This document shows positions 1 to 7,229 of a stretch of DNA of 20,474 bases, piece after piece. The stretch is from positions 1-20,474 of the forward strand of contig DGVE01000001.1 in NCBI GenBank assembly GCA_002395865.1, written 5' to 3'. The DNA is from Lachnospiraceae bacterium UBA4292. Lineage in GTDB: Bacteria; Bacillota; Clostridia; Lachnospirales; Lachnospiraceae. Below the pieces are notes generated by a model, which searched no databases, had not been told where the DNA came from, and worked only from the letters and a program-made list of their open reading frames with translations. The number at the start of each line of letters is the position of its first letter. The first letter of the stretch is position 1. Position numbers and translations under genes: made by a program.

Positions 1-1096
1 AGTACCAGCCGATGCCCGGCTCGGTTTCTTCGCTGGCGATCATGTAATCCGCGTACTGTCCCAGCATCAGCCCGTTTTCAACCGTCGCCATCAGGCACGC
101 GTCAAATCCGATGAAATCGAACTTGGTACCCGCGTTCTTAAGCGCCTTGTTTATGTTCGTAAGGTTCATGGAACCGCTTCTCGCGAACTTCTCATCGTAG
201 CCGTAGCCGGATACCGAGCCGCCGCCATGGTCCCAGAAGATGAGCATGTTTCTGTTTGCGGGATAATTCTTCGTGCAGTATTTTATAAATGATGTCAGGG
301 TCGCGGGGTCGGTCATGGCCTTCGCGCCGTCATCTTCCACGAGCCTCTTCAGCTTGCCGCCCGAGATGAGATATATCTGGTTCACGGAGCTGCTTATACC
401 GCTCGTCTTCCACTGCCTGCAGCCGCCGGTGTAGAGCACGATCTTTATATTGTCGGACAGTGTTGCGTTGCACATCTCCGCGATGTCATTTGACGCCATT
501 CCGCTCTTCGACTCGAGGTCGGTACCGCAGGTGTAGACCATTATGGTAATGGTATCCTTGCCTGAACCCTTGATGGTGGTGTACCTTTCGCGCGCGCCGT
601 CTGCCACAGAAGTGTTGAGATTGCCCGTGTTCTTAAGTCCGCTGTCCCATGCGGATGCCGCAGACTGTGCGCTGCCGCCGGTAAATCCGAGAAGGCTCGC
701 GATACCGCCGCCCTGCGGGCTCTGCTGGTTCTGCTGATTCTGCTGTGCGCTGCCGGGGTCGTCCACCAGCCCGCCCAGATCCGCGTTGTTCATAATATAG
801 ACAAGTACAACGATGATGAGCACGACCACGATAAGGGCAAGCACCATCTTGGCCGGTGTGAGCTTGATCGGAGCCCCACCGCCGAAGCCTCCGCCGAAAC
901 CCGCTCCCGAGGGTCTTCCGCCTCCGGAATGTCCTCTGCCGCCGCCCGAGGGAGCCGACGGACCCCTGCCCGCGCCGCTGTCCTGTCTGCTTTCGTAGCC
1001 GTCCGCGCGGCCCACGGGACCGCCGGTATTTACCTTTTCACCCTTGTGAACGCCCTTGCCGTTCGAGGTAACGTTTTTCTTACGTCCGTCTTCCAT
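1..1096 (-). CDS. Clostripain-family (C11) cysteine protease, membrane-anchored, C-terminus cut by window edge
   Basis: Reading from the ATG at 1096, 365 codons stay open to the window edge with no stop. Residues 1-80 are hydrophilic and rich in Gly, Ser and Pro. Residues 84-102 form one strongly hydrophobic segment, and a Gln-rich linker follows. The rest matches peptidase family C11: the catalytic His lies in WDHGGGS (His290) and the catalytic Cys in FDACLMA (Cys334), preceded by an ITIMVYTCGTDLES strand. This suggests a type II membrane protein with the protease domain outside the cell (inference). The start is chosen because GGAGG overlaps the stop codon of the upstream GH2 gene about 12 bases before the ATG. 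The 16-base gap implies one operon and probably coupled translation. C11 enzymes cleave after Arg or Lys; substrate unknown here. Confidence 0.88.
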   Translation of the reverse strand, partial: MEDGRKKNVTSNGKGVHKGEKVNTGGPVGRADGYESRQDSGAGRGPSAPSGGGRGHSGGGRPSGAGFGGGFGGGAPIKLTPAKMVLALIVVVLIIVVLVYIMNNADLGGLVDDPGSAQQNQQNQQSPQGGGIASLLGFTGGSAQSAASAWDSGLKNTGNLNTSVADGARERYTTIKGSGKDTITIMVYTCGTDLESKSGMASNDIAEMCNATLSDNIKIVLYTGGCRQWKTSGISSSVNQIYLISGGKLKRLVEDDGAKAMTDPATLTSFIKYCTKNYPANRNMLIFWDHGGGSVSGYGYDEKFARSGSMNLTNINKALKNAGTKFDFIGFDACLMATVENGLMLGQYADYMIASEETEPGIGWY

Positions 1097-1112
1097 TTTC
1101 CGAAAAACCTCC

Positions 1113-4100
1113 TTATTCTGGATTCTTTCCCCGGGAGGGAATTATCCTCACACTCTCCATATCGAAATCGCAGCCCGGCAGGAAGAATATCTTCAGCGTG
1201 AGACTGCCCGTAAGCTCAGGGAGATCCTGCCTGAGTGTGATAAAGTCATCACTTCTTTCAAATTCCATCACCGTCTCGTACACGGTTCCCTCGTCCGAAG
1301 CGAAGGCCACATGCACGCTGTCGAGATCGTGCCGCGTCCTTCCGGTGAGCTCTATCGCAGCCGCTCCGTGCACCAGGTCGATGCCCGTAAAGTCCATGAA
1401 CACATTGTTGCCTATGCCGAGCACCCTGCCGCCATCAATGCGGAAGCTGTCGCCGTGTATCAGGTCGCAATCCGCTGCCGCGAGCGTCTCGTAGGCCTTC
1501 GGGCGCGGCGTGAACACGAAGCCGCCGAAGTCGATGCGCAGATCGGTCCTGTCGAACTCGAAATAGATATCCTGCACGCCTTTTACCGTCTTAGCAAGCG
1601 TGTAGCTGTTGTCCTTATAGGTCTGCCACTCAAAATCCGCCTGATAAGTGAACGAGCCGAGGCATACAGCGCCCTCGCTGCCCGGCTTTCCTGTGTACAG
1701 CCTGAAGCCAAAGGGATCGTTCTTGAACCAGTTTATTATCCGCACCGTAAATGCGTCGCTTCCGTATCTGCCGAAATCGGTCTTTAAAAAGCCGACGATG
1801 TTATTGTCCGCGGTAATGCTCACGCCTCCGCCCCTCACCTCGTCCATCTGCTTTTGGCTGTCGGAATAGAGCGAACCATACACGAACTCATACGGGTCGG
1901 TGCTCAGCCGTCCGAAGCCCTGCGCGCTGTACTCGTACTCGCTTATAACCTCCGCCTGCGGCTTGCCGTTATCCGCCGTGACGCGAAGCCTGAAGGAGCC
2001 GTCTCCGATCGCCCTGACTGTAAGTCTGCCGGGTTCACGCTCCTCCACCGCCGCGATATTTGTCGCGATGCCGCTTTCGGTAACGATGGAGCACTTTACG
2101 TTTCTATGGCTTGCATCAGCGGGGCGCAGACTGTACTCCACCTCTGATACCGCCCGGTCAGGTGTGAGCAGTGAACCGGTATTTCTCCTAAGCTCTATCT
2201 TCCTTACGGGTATCTCCGCCTGCTCCTCGCACAGCCCGCCTCCCGCCGTCTGCACATCCTCCGAATAAGCCGCGCCGTGTCTTGGCGAGGCCTTTTTCAC
2301 GGGTATTACAAGCTCTGCCGCCCTGCACCCGCAGGACACAGCGCTCACCCGGAGCTCTCCCTCCCCGTCGGAGGCCACATACGCCACGGCCTTTCCCGAG
2401 AAAAGCTTTCTGCAGCCGCATTTATACGGGTCGTAGTCCGTACTGTCGCCGTTGTCAAAGCCCAGAAGCCTTCCTCCGTCCACTCTTATCCTTACCCTGT
2501 CCCTCGCGTTATCCACCGGATATCCGTCTTCATCCACGGCGGATACCTCTATCGCGGCTATATCCTCTCCGTCGCCGTATATAAACTCCCTGTCGCATGA
2601 GAGCTTCAGCGCGGATGTATCACCGAAGGACCGGCGCACGTCCTCATACACATTTCCCGAAGCATCCCTTCCCACGATCCGTATCTCACCCGCGGAATAC
2701 GGCACCTGCCAGGCGGCTGTGTATTCCACAGGTCTTTGCCTGCCGGCGGATATGCCGTTTACGAAGAGCTCGACCTCCGGCAGATTCGTGTACGCAACCA
2801 CATCCACCGACTGGCCCTCGTTGTGATCCCAGTACGGGAAGAGATGCAGCACGGGCTCATCCGTCCACGCCGCCTTATACAGATAAAAGCTGTCCTTTTT
2901 CAGTCCCGCCGTGTCTATGTTTCCGTAGTAGGCGTTCTTCGTCGAGTACGGCGAGGGCTCGCCTATGTAATCCCCGCCGGGCCATATGAACATACCCGCA
3001 CAATAAGGCGTGTCGCGGTCCGCGGCTATGACCTTCTGAGCCGTCTCTGCCGAAATGCCCGCCCGGCAGTTGCCGAGTGATGAGCACTGCAGGTCCTCGT
3101 GCGTCAGAAAAGCCGCGCTCCTCGGGAAATGGTACACTCCCCTGCTCTTTACGCCGGACGTCGTCTCGCTGCCGTATATCCTCCATTCGGGGTGCTGCTC
3201 GTGATGCTTCGCGTAGAGGTTCTCGCCGTAATTATAGCCCGCCAGATCGACATGTTTCGCGGACGTTTGCGCGCCCTCCCACGGCATGTAGTTCGAGCCG
3301 ATGGTGGTGTATGCGTTCCCCAGCGGATCGTATCTTCTCACTGCCTCGTGAAGCAGTCCGGCAACCTCGGCGCCGCGGGGCGAGGCGTGGGTATCGTATA
3401 TCTCATTGCCGACCGACCACATGATAAGGCTCGGATGGTTTCTGTCGCGCTCCACCCAGCTCCTTACATCACTTTCGTACCAGTCGTCGAAAAATCTTGC
3501 GTAATCATATTCGGTCTTCGGCCTCTCCCACATATCGAAGGCCTCCGAATCAACCAGTATCCCCAGCTCGTCGCACAACTCCATGAAGGCGGCCGCAGGC
3601 ATATTATGGCTGGTGCGCACGGCATTTACACCCATCTCCTTCATAAGGAGCAGCCTGCGCCTCTCGGCACTTTTGTTAAAAGCCGCGCCGAGGCAGCCCT
3701 GATCGTGGTGAAGGCACACGCCGTGCAGCTTCACATGGCGTCCGTTTAAGAAGAAGCCGCCGTCCGGCGTGAACTCTGCCGCGCGAAGCCCCACCTTCAT
3801 GCGCTGCACATCGATCTCTTCCGCGCCGTTAAACAGAGCCGCCTCCAGCTCAAGCAGGTTCGGGGCGTCGATGTCCCATATCTCCTCCGGCCTCACATCT
3901 GCGATCACAAATTCCTCCGCCACATGCTCCGCGGCCCTCATGTCCTTAAGATACAAAAAGCGCCTGCCCGAGCGCAGCATAAAGCGCACGCTCATACCCT
4001 TCTCGCAGACCATATCCGCGCTCACATGGCACTTAAATCCGCCCCCGACGGGCTCTGTGTGAAAATACACACCGTTCGTGAGAATGTGCGCCTTCGGTGT

Positions 4101-4508
4101 ATTTATCAGCCACACATCGCGGAATATGCCGGCACCCGAATACCATCTGCTGTTCGGACTCCTGTGGCGCACCTTCACCTCGACTGTATTTACGCCGTCA
4201 TGCACTCTGCCCGTCAGATCCGCCTCAAAAGACGAGTAGCCGTATTTATTGTCGCACACCGCCTCACCGTTTATATACACGGTGCAGTCCATGTACACGC
4301 CCTCGAAATACAGCCGCACACTCCTGCCTGACACCTCACCGAAATCATACTCCTTCCGGTAATGCCCGAAACCCGTCTCATATAGATCATTCGTCTGATA
4401 TATCAGCCAGTCGTGGGGAATATCCACAGGTTTATATTTCACAGGCTTAGCACTCTCATCGGCCTCAGTCAGACCGAAGCTCCAACCGTCATTAAAAAGT
4501 ACTCTCAT
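1113..4508 (-). CDS. Glycoside hydrolase family 2 enzyme (beta-galactosidase type), 1131 aa
   Basis: A large GH2 enzyme that would hydrolyse beta-linked galactosides or a related glycoside. Order of parts: N-terminal jelly-roll sugar-binding domain (about 1-140), Ig-like domain (to about 240), TIM barrel (from about 245), then DUF4982- and GH2-type Ig-like domains, and two further beta-rich modules resembling carbohydrate-binding domains from about residue 870 to the end. The acid/base is Glu369 in SVGNEI and the probable nucleophile Glu448 in YGSETTSG. No signal peptide is visible, so it is probably cytoplasmic, which is unusual for an enzyme with C-terminal sugar-binding modules. The ATG at 4508 is chosen because GGAGGA lies 5 bases upstream. 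A longer frame from a TTG at 4580 would place its start codon inside the -35 box. First gene of an operon with the C11 protease. Exact substrate cannot be read from sequence. Confidence 0.9.
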   Translation of the reverse strand: MRVLFNDGWSFGLTEADESAKPVKYKPVDIPHDWLIYQTNDLYETGFGHYRKEYDFGEVSGRSVRLYFEGVYMDCTVYINGEAVCDNKYGYSSFEADLTGRVHDGVNTVEVKVRHRSPNSRWYSGAGIFRDVWLINTPKAHILTNGVYFHTEPVGGGFKCHVSADMVCEKGMSVRFMLRSGRRFLYLKDMRAAEHVAEEFVIADVRPEEIWDIDAPNLLELEAALFNGAEEIDVQRMKVGLRAAEFTPDGGFFLNGRHVKLHGVCLHHDQGCLGAAFNKSAERRRLLLMKEMGVNAVRTSHNMPAAAFMELCDELGILVDSEAFDMWERPKTEYDYARFFDDWYESDVRSWVERDRNHPSLIMWSVGNEIYDTHASPRGAEVAGLLHEAVRRYDPLGNAYTTIGSNYMPWEGAQTSAKHVDLAGYNYGENLYAKHHEQHPEWRIYGSETTSGVKSRGVYHFPRSAAFLTHEDLQCSSLGNCRAGISAETAQKVIAADRDTPYCAGMFIWPGGDYIGEPSPYSTKNAYYGNIDTAGLKKDSFYLYKAAWTDEPVLHLFPYWDHNEGQSVDVVAYTNLPEVELFVNGISAGRQRPVEYTAAWQVPYSAGEIRIVGRDASGNVYEDVRRSFGDTSALKLSCDREFIYGDGEDIAAIEVSAVDEDGYPVDNARDRVRIRVDGGRLLGFDNGDSTDYDPYKCGCRKLFSGKAVAYVASDGEGELRVSAVSCGCRAAELVIPVKKASPRHGAAYSEDVQTAGGGLCEEQAEIPVRKIELRRNTGSLLTPDRAVSEVEYSLRPADASHRNVKCSIVTESGIATNIAAVEEREPGRLTVRAIGDGSFRLRVTADNGKPQAEVISEYEYSAQGFGRLSTDPYEFVYGSLYSDSQKQMDEVRGGGVSITADNNIVGFLKTDFGRYGSDAFTVRIINWFKNDPFGFRLYTGKPGSEGAVCLGSFTYQADFEWQTYKDNSYTLAKTVKGVQDIYFEFDRTDLRIDFGGFVFTPRPKAYETLAAADCDLIHGDSFRIDGGRVLGIGNNVFMDFTGIDLVHGAAAIELTGRTRHDLDSVHVAFASDEGTVYETVMEFERSDDFITLRQDLPELTGSLTLKIFFLPGCDFDMESVRIIPSRGKNPE

Positions 4509-4550
4509 ACAATCCTCCGGTGTGCACCTTTCACGATCTCTCTGGATATA

Positions 4551-4580
4551 CTTATACACCGCGCGGACCGTTCCTGTCAA
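4551..4580 (-). promoter_or_regulatory. Sigma-A-type promoter of the GH2-protease operon
   Basis: A perfect -35 box TTGACA (4575-4580) and a -10 box TATAAG (4551-4556) are 18 bases apart on the minus strand. Transcription would start near 4543, giving a leader of about 35 bases that contains the GGAGGA site. This also settles the GH2 start at 4508. Confidence 0.7.
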
Positions 4581-4656
4581 TGAAGGAGTGAAGAGTTTCG
4601 CTGATTATCCATTGATTTGGGAATGATCCTCTGCGGTCGGCAATATAAAACACTGA

Positions 4657-4678
4657 CCCCGCGGCGATCGCCGCGGGG
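4657..4678 (-). terminator. Terminator hairpin after the coiled-coil gene
   Basis: A perfect 22-base GC-rich palindrome (CCCCGCGGCGA and its complement) lies 22 bases past the stop of the coiled-coil gene. On the minus strand it is followed within a few bases by GTTTTATATT, a weak T-tract. Probably a Rho-independent terminator separating this gene from the GH2 operon. Confidence 0.6.
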
Positions 4679-4700
4679 CTCTGTATCATATAGCAAAAGG

Positions 4701-5612
4701 CTATTCCGTCTTCTCTTCCTTCTCGCCGTTATCCTTTTCGTCCTCCGGCTCGTCGTCTAAATCGTCATCATCATAATCATCGGGATCATCATCGTCATAG
4801 TTATCCAGATCGCTGTCATCAAGATCGTCAAATCCGAGGTCATCTTCCTGCTTCGGCTCCGCATTGGCAGCTGCCACAGCGGCTGCGGCCGCCTGCTCCG
4901 CGGCCTTAAGCGATGCCTCGAGCATGAGCTCCTCCGTAGTGCGCCCGTCGTCAAACGCCGACGCGTCGCCCTTATTGATCAGCTCGTACATCTTCTCGCC
5001 GATTACACTCTCGGTCTCATTGACCTCGCCGTTCTTCACCATCTGGGAAAGTATCAGATCGATCTTCTGCTTGTCGATATAGCGGAGCTCCGAATGGTTG
5101 TCCACGATGTCCTTATGCGTATACGGTCTGAACGCGCGGCGCAAAACATTCTCAAGAGTCATCTTCAGGTACTGTCCGGAGTATCTGGCGCGAAGCTCCT
5201 TCTCGGTCTGCTGCTCTCTGAGCGACTTTATCTCGTCGGTGATCTGCTGCATGACGGACTTGTACTCGTCCTGAAGGTCGAAGGCCTCGTACATCAGCTT
5301 CTCCTGATTGCCGCGGCGCTCCTTCAGCTCCTTCTTCATCTCGCTCTTTTCCTTGAAGGACAGCTTGATCTCCTTCGATGCAGCCTTCTCGAGCATGGTC
5401 GAAAGACGCACTATCTCCGCGTTATTCTGAGTGACCGCCTCATTGCTCTCCTTGACCTGCCTTCCGCACTCCCTGTCAACGAGAAGCCTCCTCTGCTTGA
5501 GGTCGTCGATCATGGCCTCATATTCATCATGAACGGCTTTCGCCTTCGCGCGCGCCGCCTCCCTGATCTCCTCTATCCTCTTCTCTTCCCTGCTGAGAAC
5601 TTTCTCTTCCAT
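4701..5612 (-). CDS. Unassigned coiled-coil protein with acidic C-terminal tail, 303 aa
   Basis: I do not recognise a family. Residues 1 to about 150 are a long charged helix with heptad-like spacing of Leu, Ile and Met, so probably a coiled coil. Residues about 150-220 (GQYLKMTLENVLRRAF to KMYELI) look like a small helical, possibly winged-helix-like, fold. A run of Ala follows near 240-250. The last 45 or so residues are almost entirely Asp, Glu, Asn and Tyr (for example DDDDPDDYDDDD). There is no signal peptide or membrane segment, so it is cytoplasmic. The start is supported by GGAGGT 5 bases before the ATG. It appears to be a single-gene unit with its own promoter and terminator. Acidic tails of this kind often bind basic proteins or mimic nucleic acid, but no function is claimed. 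Confidence 0.75.
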   Translation of the reverse strand: MEEKVLSREEKRIEEIREAARAKAKAVHDEYEAMIDDLKQRRLLVDRECGRQVKESNEAVTQNNAEIVRLSTMLEKAASKEIKLSFKEKSEMKKELKERRGNQEKLMYEAFDLQDEYKSVMQQITDEIKSLREQQTEKELRARYSGQYLKMTLENVLRRAFRPYTHKDIVDNHSELRYIDKQKIDLILSQMVKNGEVNETESVIGEKMYELINKGDASAFDDGRTTEELMLEASLKAAEQAAAAAVAAANAEPKQEDDLGFDDLDDSDLDNYDDDDPDDYDDDDLDDEPEDEKDNGEKEEKTE

Positions 5613-5651
5613 CGAATACCTCCGAATGCCGTTCGGTGTCCATTTGGTGGT

Positions 5652-5660
5652 ATTATAGCA
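5652..5660 (-). promoter_or_regulatory. Extended -10 promoter of the coiled-coil gene
   Basis: On the minus strand TGCTATAAT is a perfect extended -10 element about 40 bases before the start codon. There is no good -35 box. Instead, an A/T tract (5669-5700) lies directly upstream and could act like an UP element. The same tract contains an A/T-only 8-bp inverted repeat (5670-5677 with 5685-5692) that might weakly terminate transcripts from the ATPase gene. Confidence 0.6.
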
Positions 5661-5734
5661 CAGGAACTTAAAAAAATATAGTTAATTTTTTTAGAAAAAT
5701 TACATTTGATGACAGCTGGAGCGAAAACGTTTAA

Positions 5735-7066
5735 TTAATCCTTTAGACAGCAGAGCGGAACGACATATACACCGTTTTCCATGCGATATGCCACCTTGTT
5801 TTTTGTGACGACCATCAGAAATGCGGGTCTTCCCGTCTTTTCATAATCGATATCCTCTGCGATCTTCAGAAGTCCTTCGGCAGCCTTTTTGATATCGTCT
5901 TCTCCGCCGAGCTTGACCTCTATAAGCGCCCATGACCCGTCTGCAAATTGCAGGACAGCGTCCGCTTCCCTCTTTTTCGAATCGCGATACTTGTAAACGC
6001 GCGCCCCTATCGCATCCGCATACACACGCAGGTCATGTATTACCAGCGACTCAAACAGAAATCCAAATGTCGTTATGTCCTTAAATATACCTTCCGGTGT
6101 GATACCCAGTGCAGCTGCACCGATCGACGGATCCGTAAAATGCCTTGTCTCCTTTGTCCTGATAGCAGTCCGGCTTCTGAGGTTCGGATTCCACGCGGGA
6201 AGCTCCTCTATAACGTATAGATTTCGCAGTGCGTTGATATATTTTGTAAATACATCCTTATCGAATGTATCATCTCCTCCGGCGCAGTCCTCCAGAAGAG
6301 TTGTATCGGTCGCTGCTATAGAAACATTTCTGGCATAGGAACGCATCAGCTTCCGGGCTTTCTGTTCATCCCTCCTGAGCGGGACATCCTTCAACGAAAA
6401 AATATCGTCTGTCACGACGACCTCATAATAATCCCTCGCCTGCGCCAGAGCGATATCTCTCTCCTTGCCTATCGCTACCGGCCAACCTCCCCGGCAGATA
6501 TAGTAAGCATAGTCATTTATGTCTTTTTTCGACATCGCCGGTGAAAATCTACCGTTTTTCAGATCAAGCAGCGATACGGACCCGTCGCTGTCACCCGTCT
6601 CATAGAGGGACATGGTGCGCATCATCTTGCGGATTATGCGACCATTACCGGTATGTCTGCCGCATTCATCCTCGATCTCGCTCCGACTCTTGTCCGTAAC
6701 GCTTCCCGTCAGAATATACTGTCCGAACTCCCCCGTTTTATCGACCTCATACTTCACCTGATCCCATATAAAAGCAACATGCTGCCATTCATCGACCAGT
6801 ATCGGCTTGGGACCGTAATTGAGGAAATGTGACGGTGCTATCTTCGCCAGCTCTATAAATTCATTTCTCGACTCCATCGGCATAAGATCGATAACAGTTT
6901 TTGCATATCTCTTCGCCGTCGTAGACTTTCCGCACCACTTGGGTCCTACGATGACCAGCGCCCCTTTGCTCCTCATAGTGAATTCTACTATTTTATCAAA
7001 TATCCTTCCGATATATGCGTTTCTATTCATCCTCCTCTTTTCCTCCTGCGCCGCATCAAAACACAT
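5735..7066 (-). CDS. AAA-type ATPase with DUF4143 nuclease-fold C-terminus, 443 aa
   Basis: N-terminal P-loop ATPase of the AAA_14/DUF4143 group. Walker A is GPKWCGKST (residues 41-49), Walker B is ILVDEWQ (Asp92-Glu93) and a sensor-like YILTGS is near 117-122. The C-terminal DUF4143 part keeps a PD-(D/E)XK-like set: Glu in LFESLVIHDLR, Asp in READAVLQF and the EVK triad in WALIEVKLG. The family is widespread in anaerobes, often next to mobile or defence genes; its biochemical role is not established. The start at 7066 is preferred over the upstream ATG at 7099. AAGGA stands 4 bases before it, and the 7099 ATG overlaps the -10 box TATAAT, so it would lie upstream of the transcript start. It lies downstream of hsdR but has its own promoter. 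Confidence 0.82.
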   Translation of the reverse strand: MCFDAAQEEKRRMNRNAYIGRIFDKIVEFTMRSKGALVIVGPKWCGKSTTAKRYAKTVIDLMPMESRNEFIELAKIAPSHFLNYGPKPILVDEWQHVAFIWDQVKYEVDKTGEFGQYILTGSVTDKSRSEIEDECGRHTGNGRIIRKMMRTMSLYETGDSDGSVSLLDLKNGRFSPAMSKKDINDYAYYICRGGWPVAIGKERDIALAQARDYYEVVVTDDIFSLKDVPLRRDEQKARKLMRSYARNVSIAATDTTLLEDCAGGDDTFDKDVFTKYINALRNLYVIEELPAWNPNLRSRTAIRTKETRHFTDPSIGAAALGITPEGIFKDITTFGFLFESLVIHDLRVYADAIGARVYKYRDSKKREADAVLQFADGSWALIEVKLGGEDDIKKAAEGLLKIAEDIDYEKTGRPAFLMVVTKNKVAYRMENGVYVVPLCCLKD

Positions 7067-7097
7067 TTCATCCTTTTTAACCCGATCTTCTTTTGGC

Positions 7098-7126
7098 ATT
7101 ATAGCTCAAATCGGAAGAAAAATCAA
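7098..7126 (-). promoter_or_regulatory. Promoter of the ATPase/DUF4143 gene
   Basis: On the minus strand TTGATT and a perfect TATAAT are separated by 17 bases. The spacer contains one unit of the 23-bp repeat array (its CTTCCGAT core), so anything binding the repeats would sit between the -35 and -10 boxes. Confidence 0.65.
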
Positions 7127-7224
7127 TTTTAAATCGGAAGAAAAACAGGTTTTTAATCGGAGAAATGTGAGCTTTTTGATCGGAAGAATGTGAGGTTTTT
7201 GATCGGAAGAATGTGAGGATGCGG
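7110..7224. repeat. Five tandem 23-bp repeats
   Basis: The core ATCGGA begins at 7110, 7133, 7156, 7179 and 7202, an exact 23-bp period. Units 3-5 are the closest (ATCGGAAGAATGTGAG followed by G and a T-run ending in TTTTG). Units 1 and 2 have drifted in the middle. The array runs from just beyond the hsdR stop codon into the promoter of the ATPase gene. There are no spacers, so this is not a CRISPR. It could be an operator array, or a minisatellite made by slippage. Confidence 0.9.
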
Positions 7225-7229
7225 CTTTC

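Noticed and set aside
1056..4450. Long plus-strand open frames across the GH2 gene
   Set aside because: They are antisense shadows of a GC-rich gene, with Arg/Pro/His/Ser-rich translations, no ribosome binding sites and no recognisable domains.
4509..4580. N-terminal extension of the GH2 protein from a TTG at 4580
   Set aside because: The TTG is the first half of a perfect TTGACA -35 box and the -10 box lies inside the extension; GGAGGA points to the ATG at 4508.
7110..7224. Short CRISPR array
   Set aside because: The units are direct tandem repeats with no spacers between them and there are no cas genes in the window.
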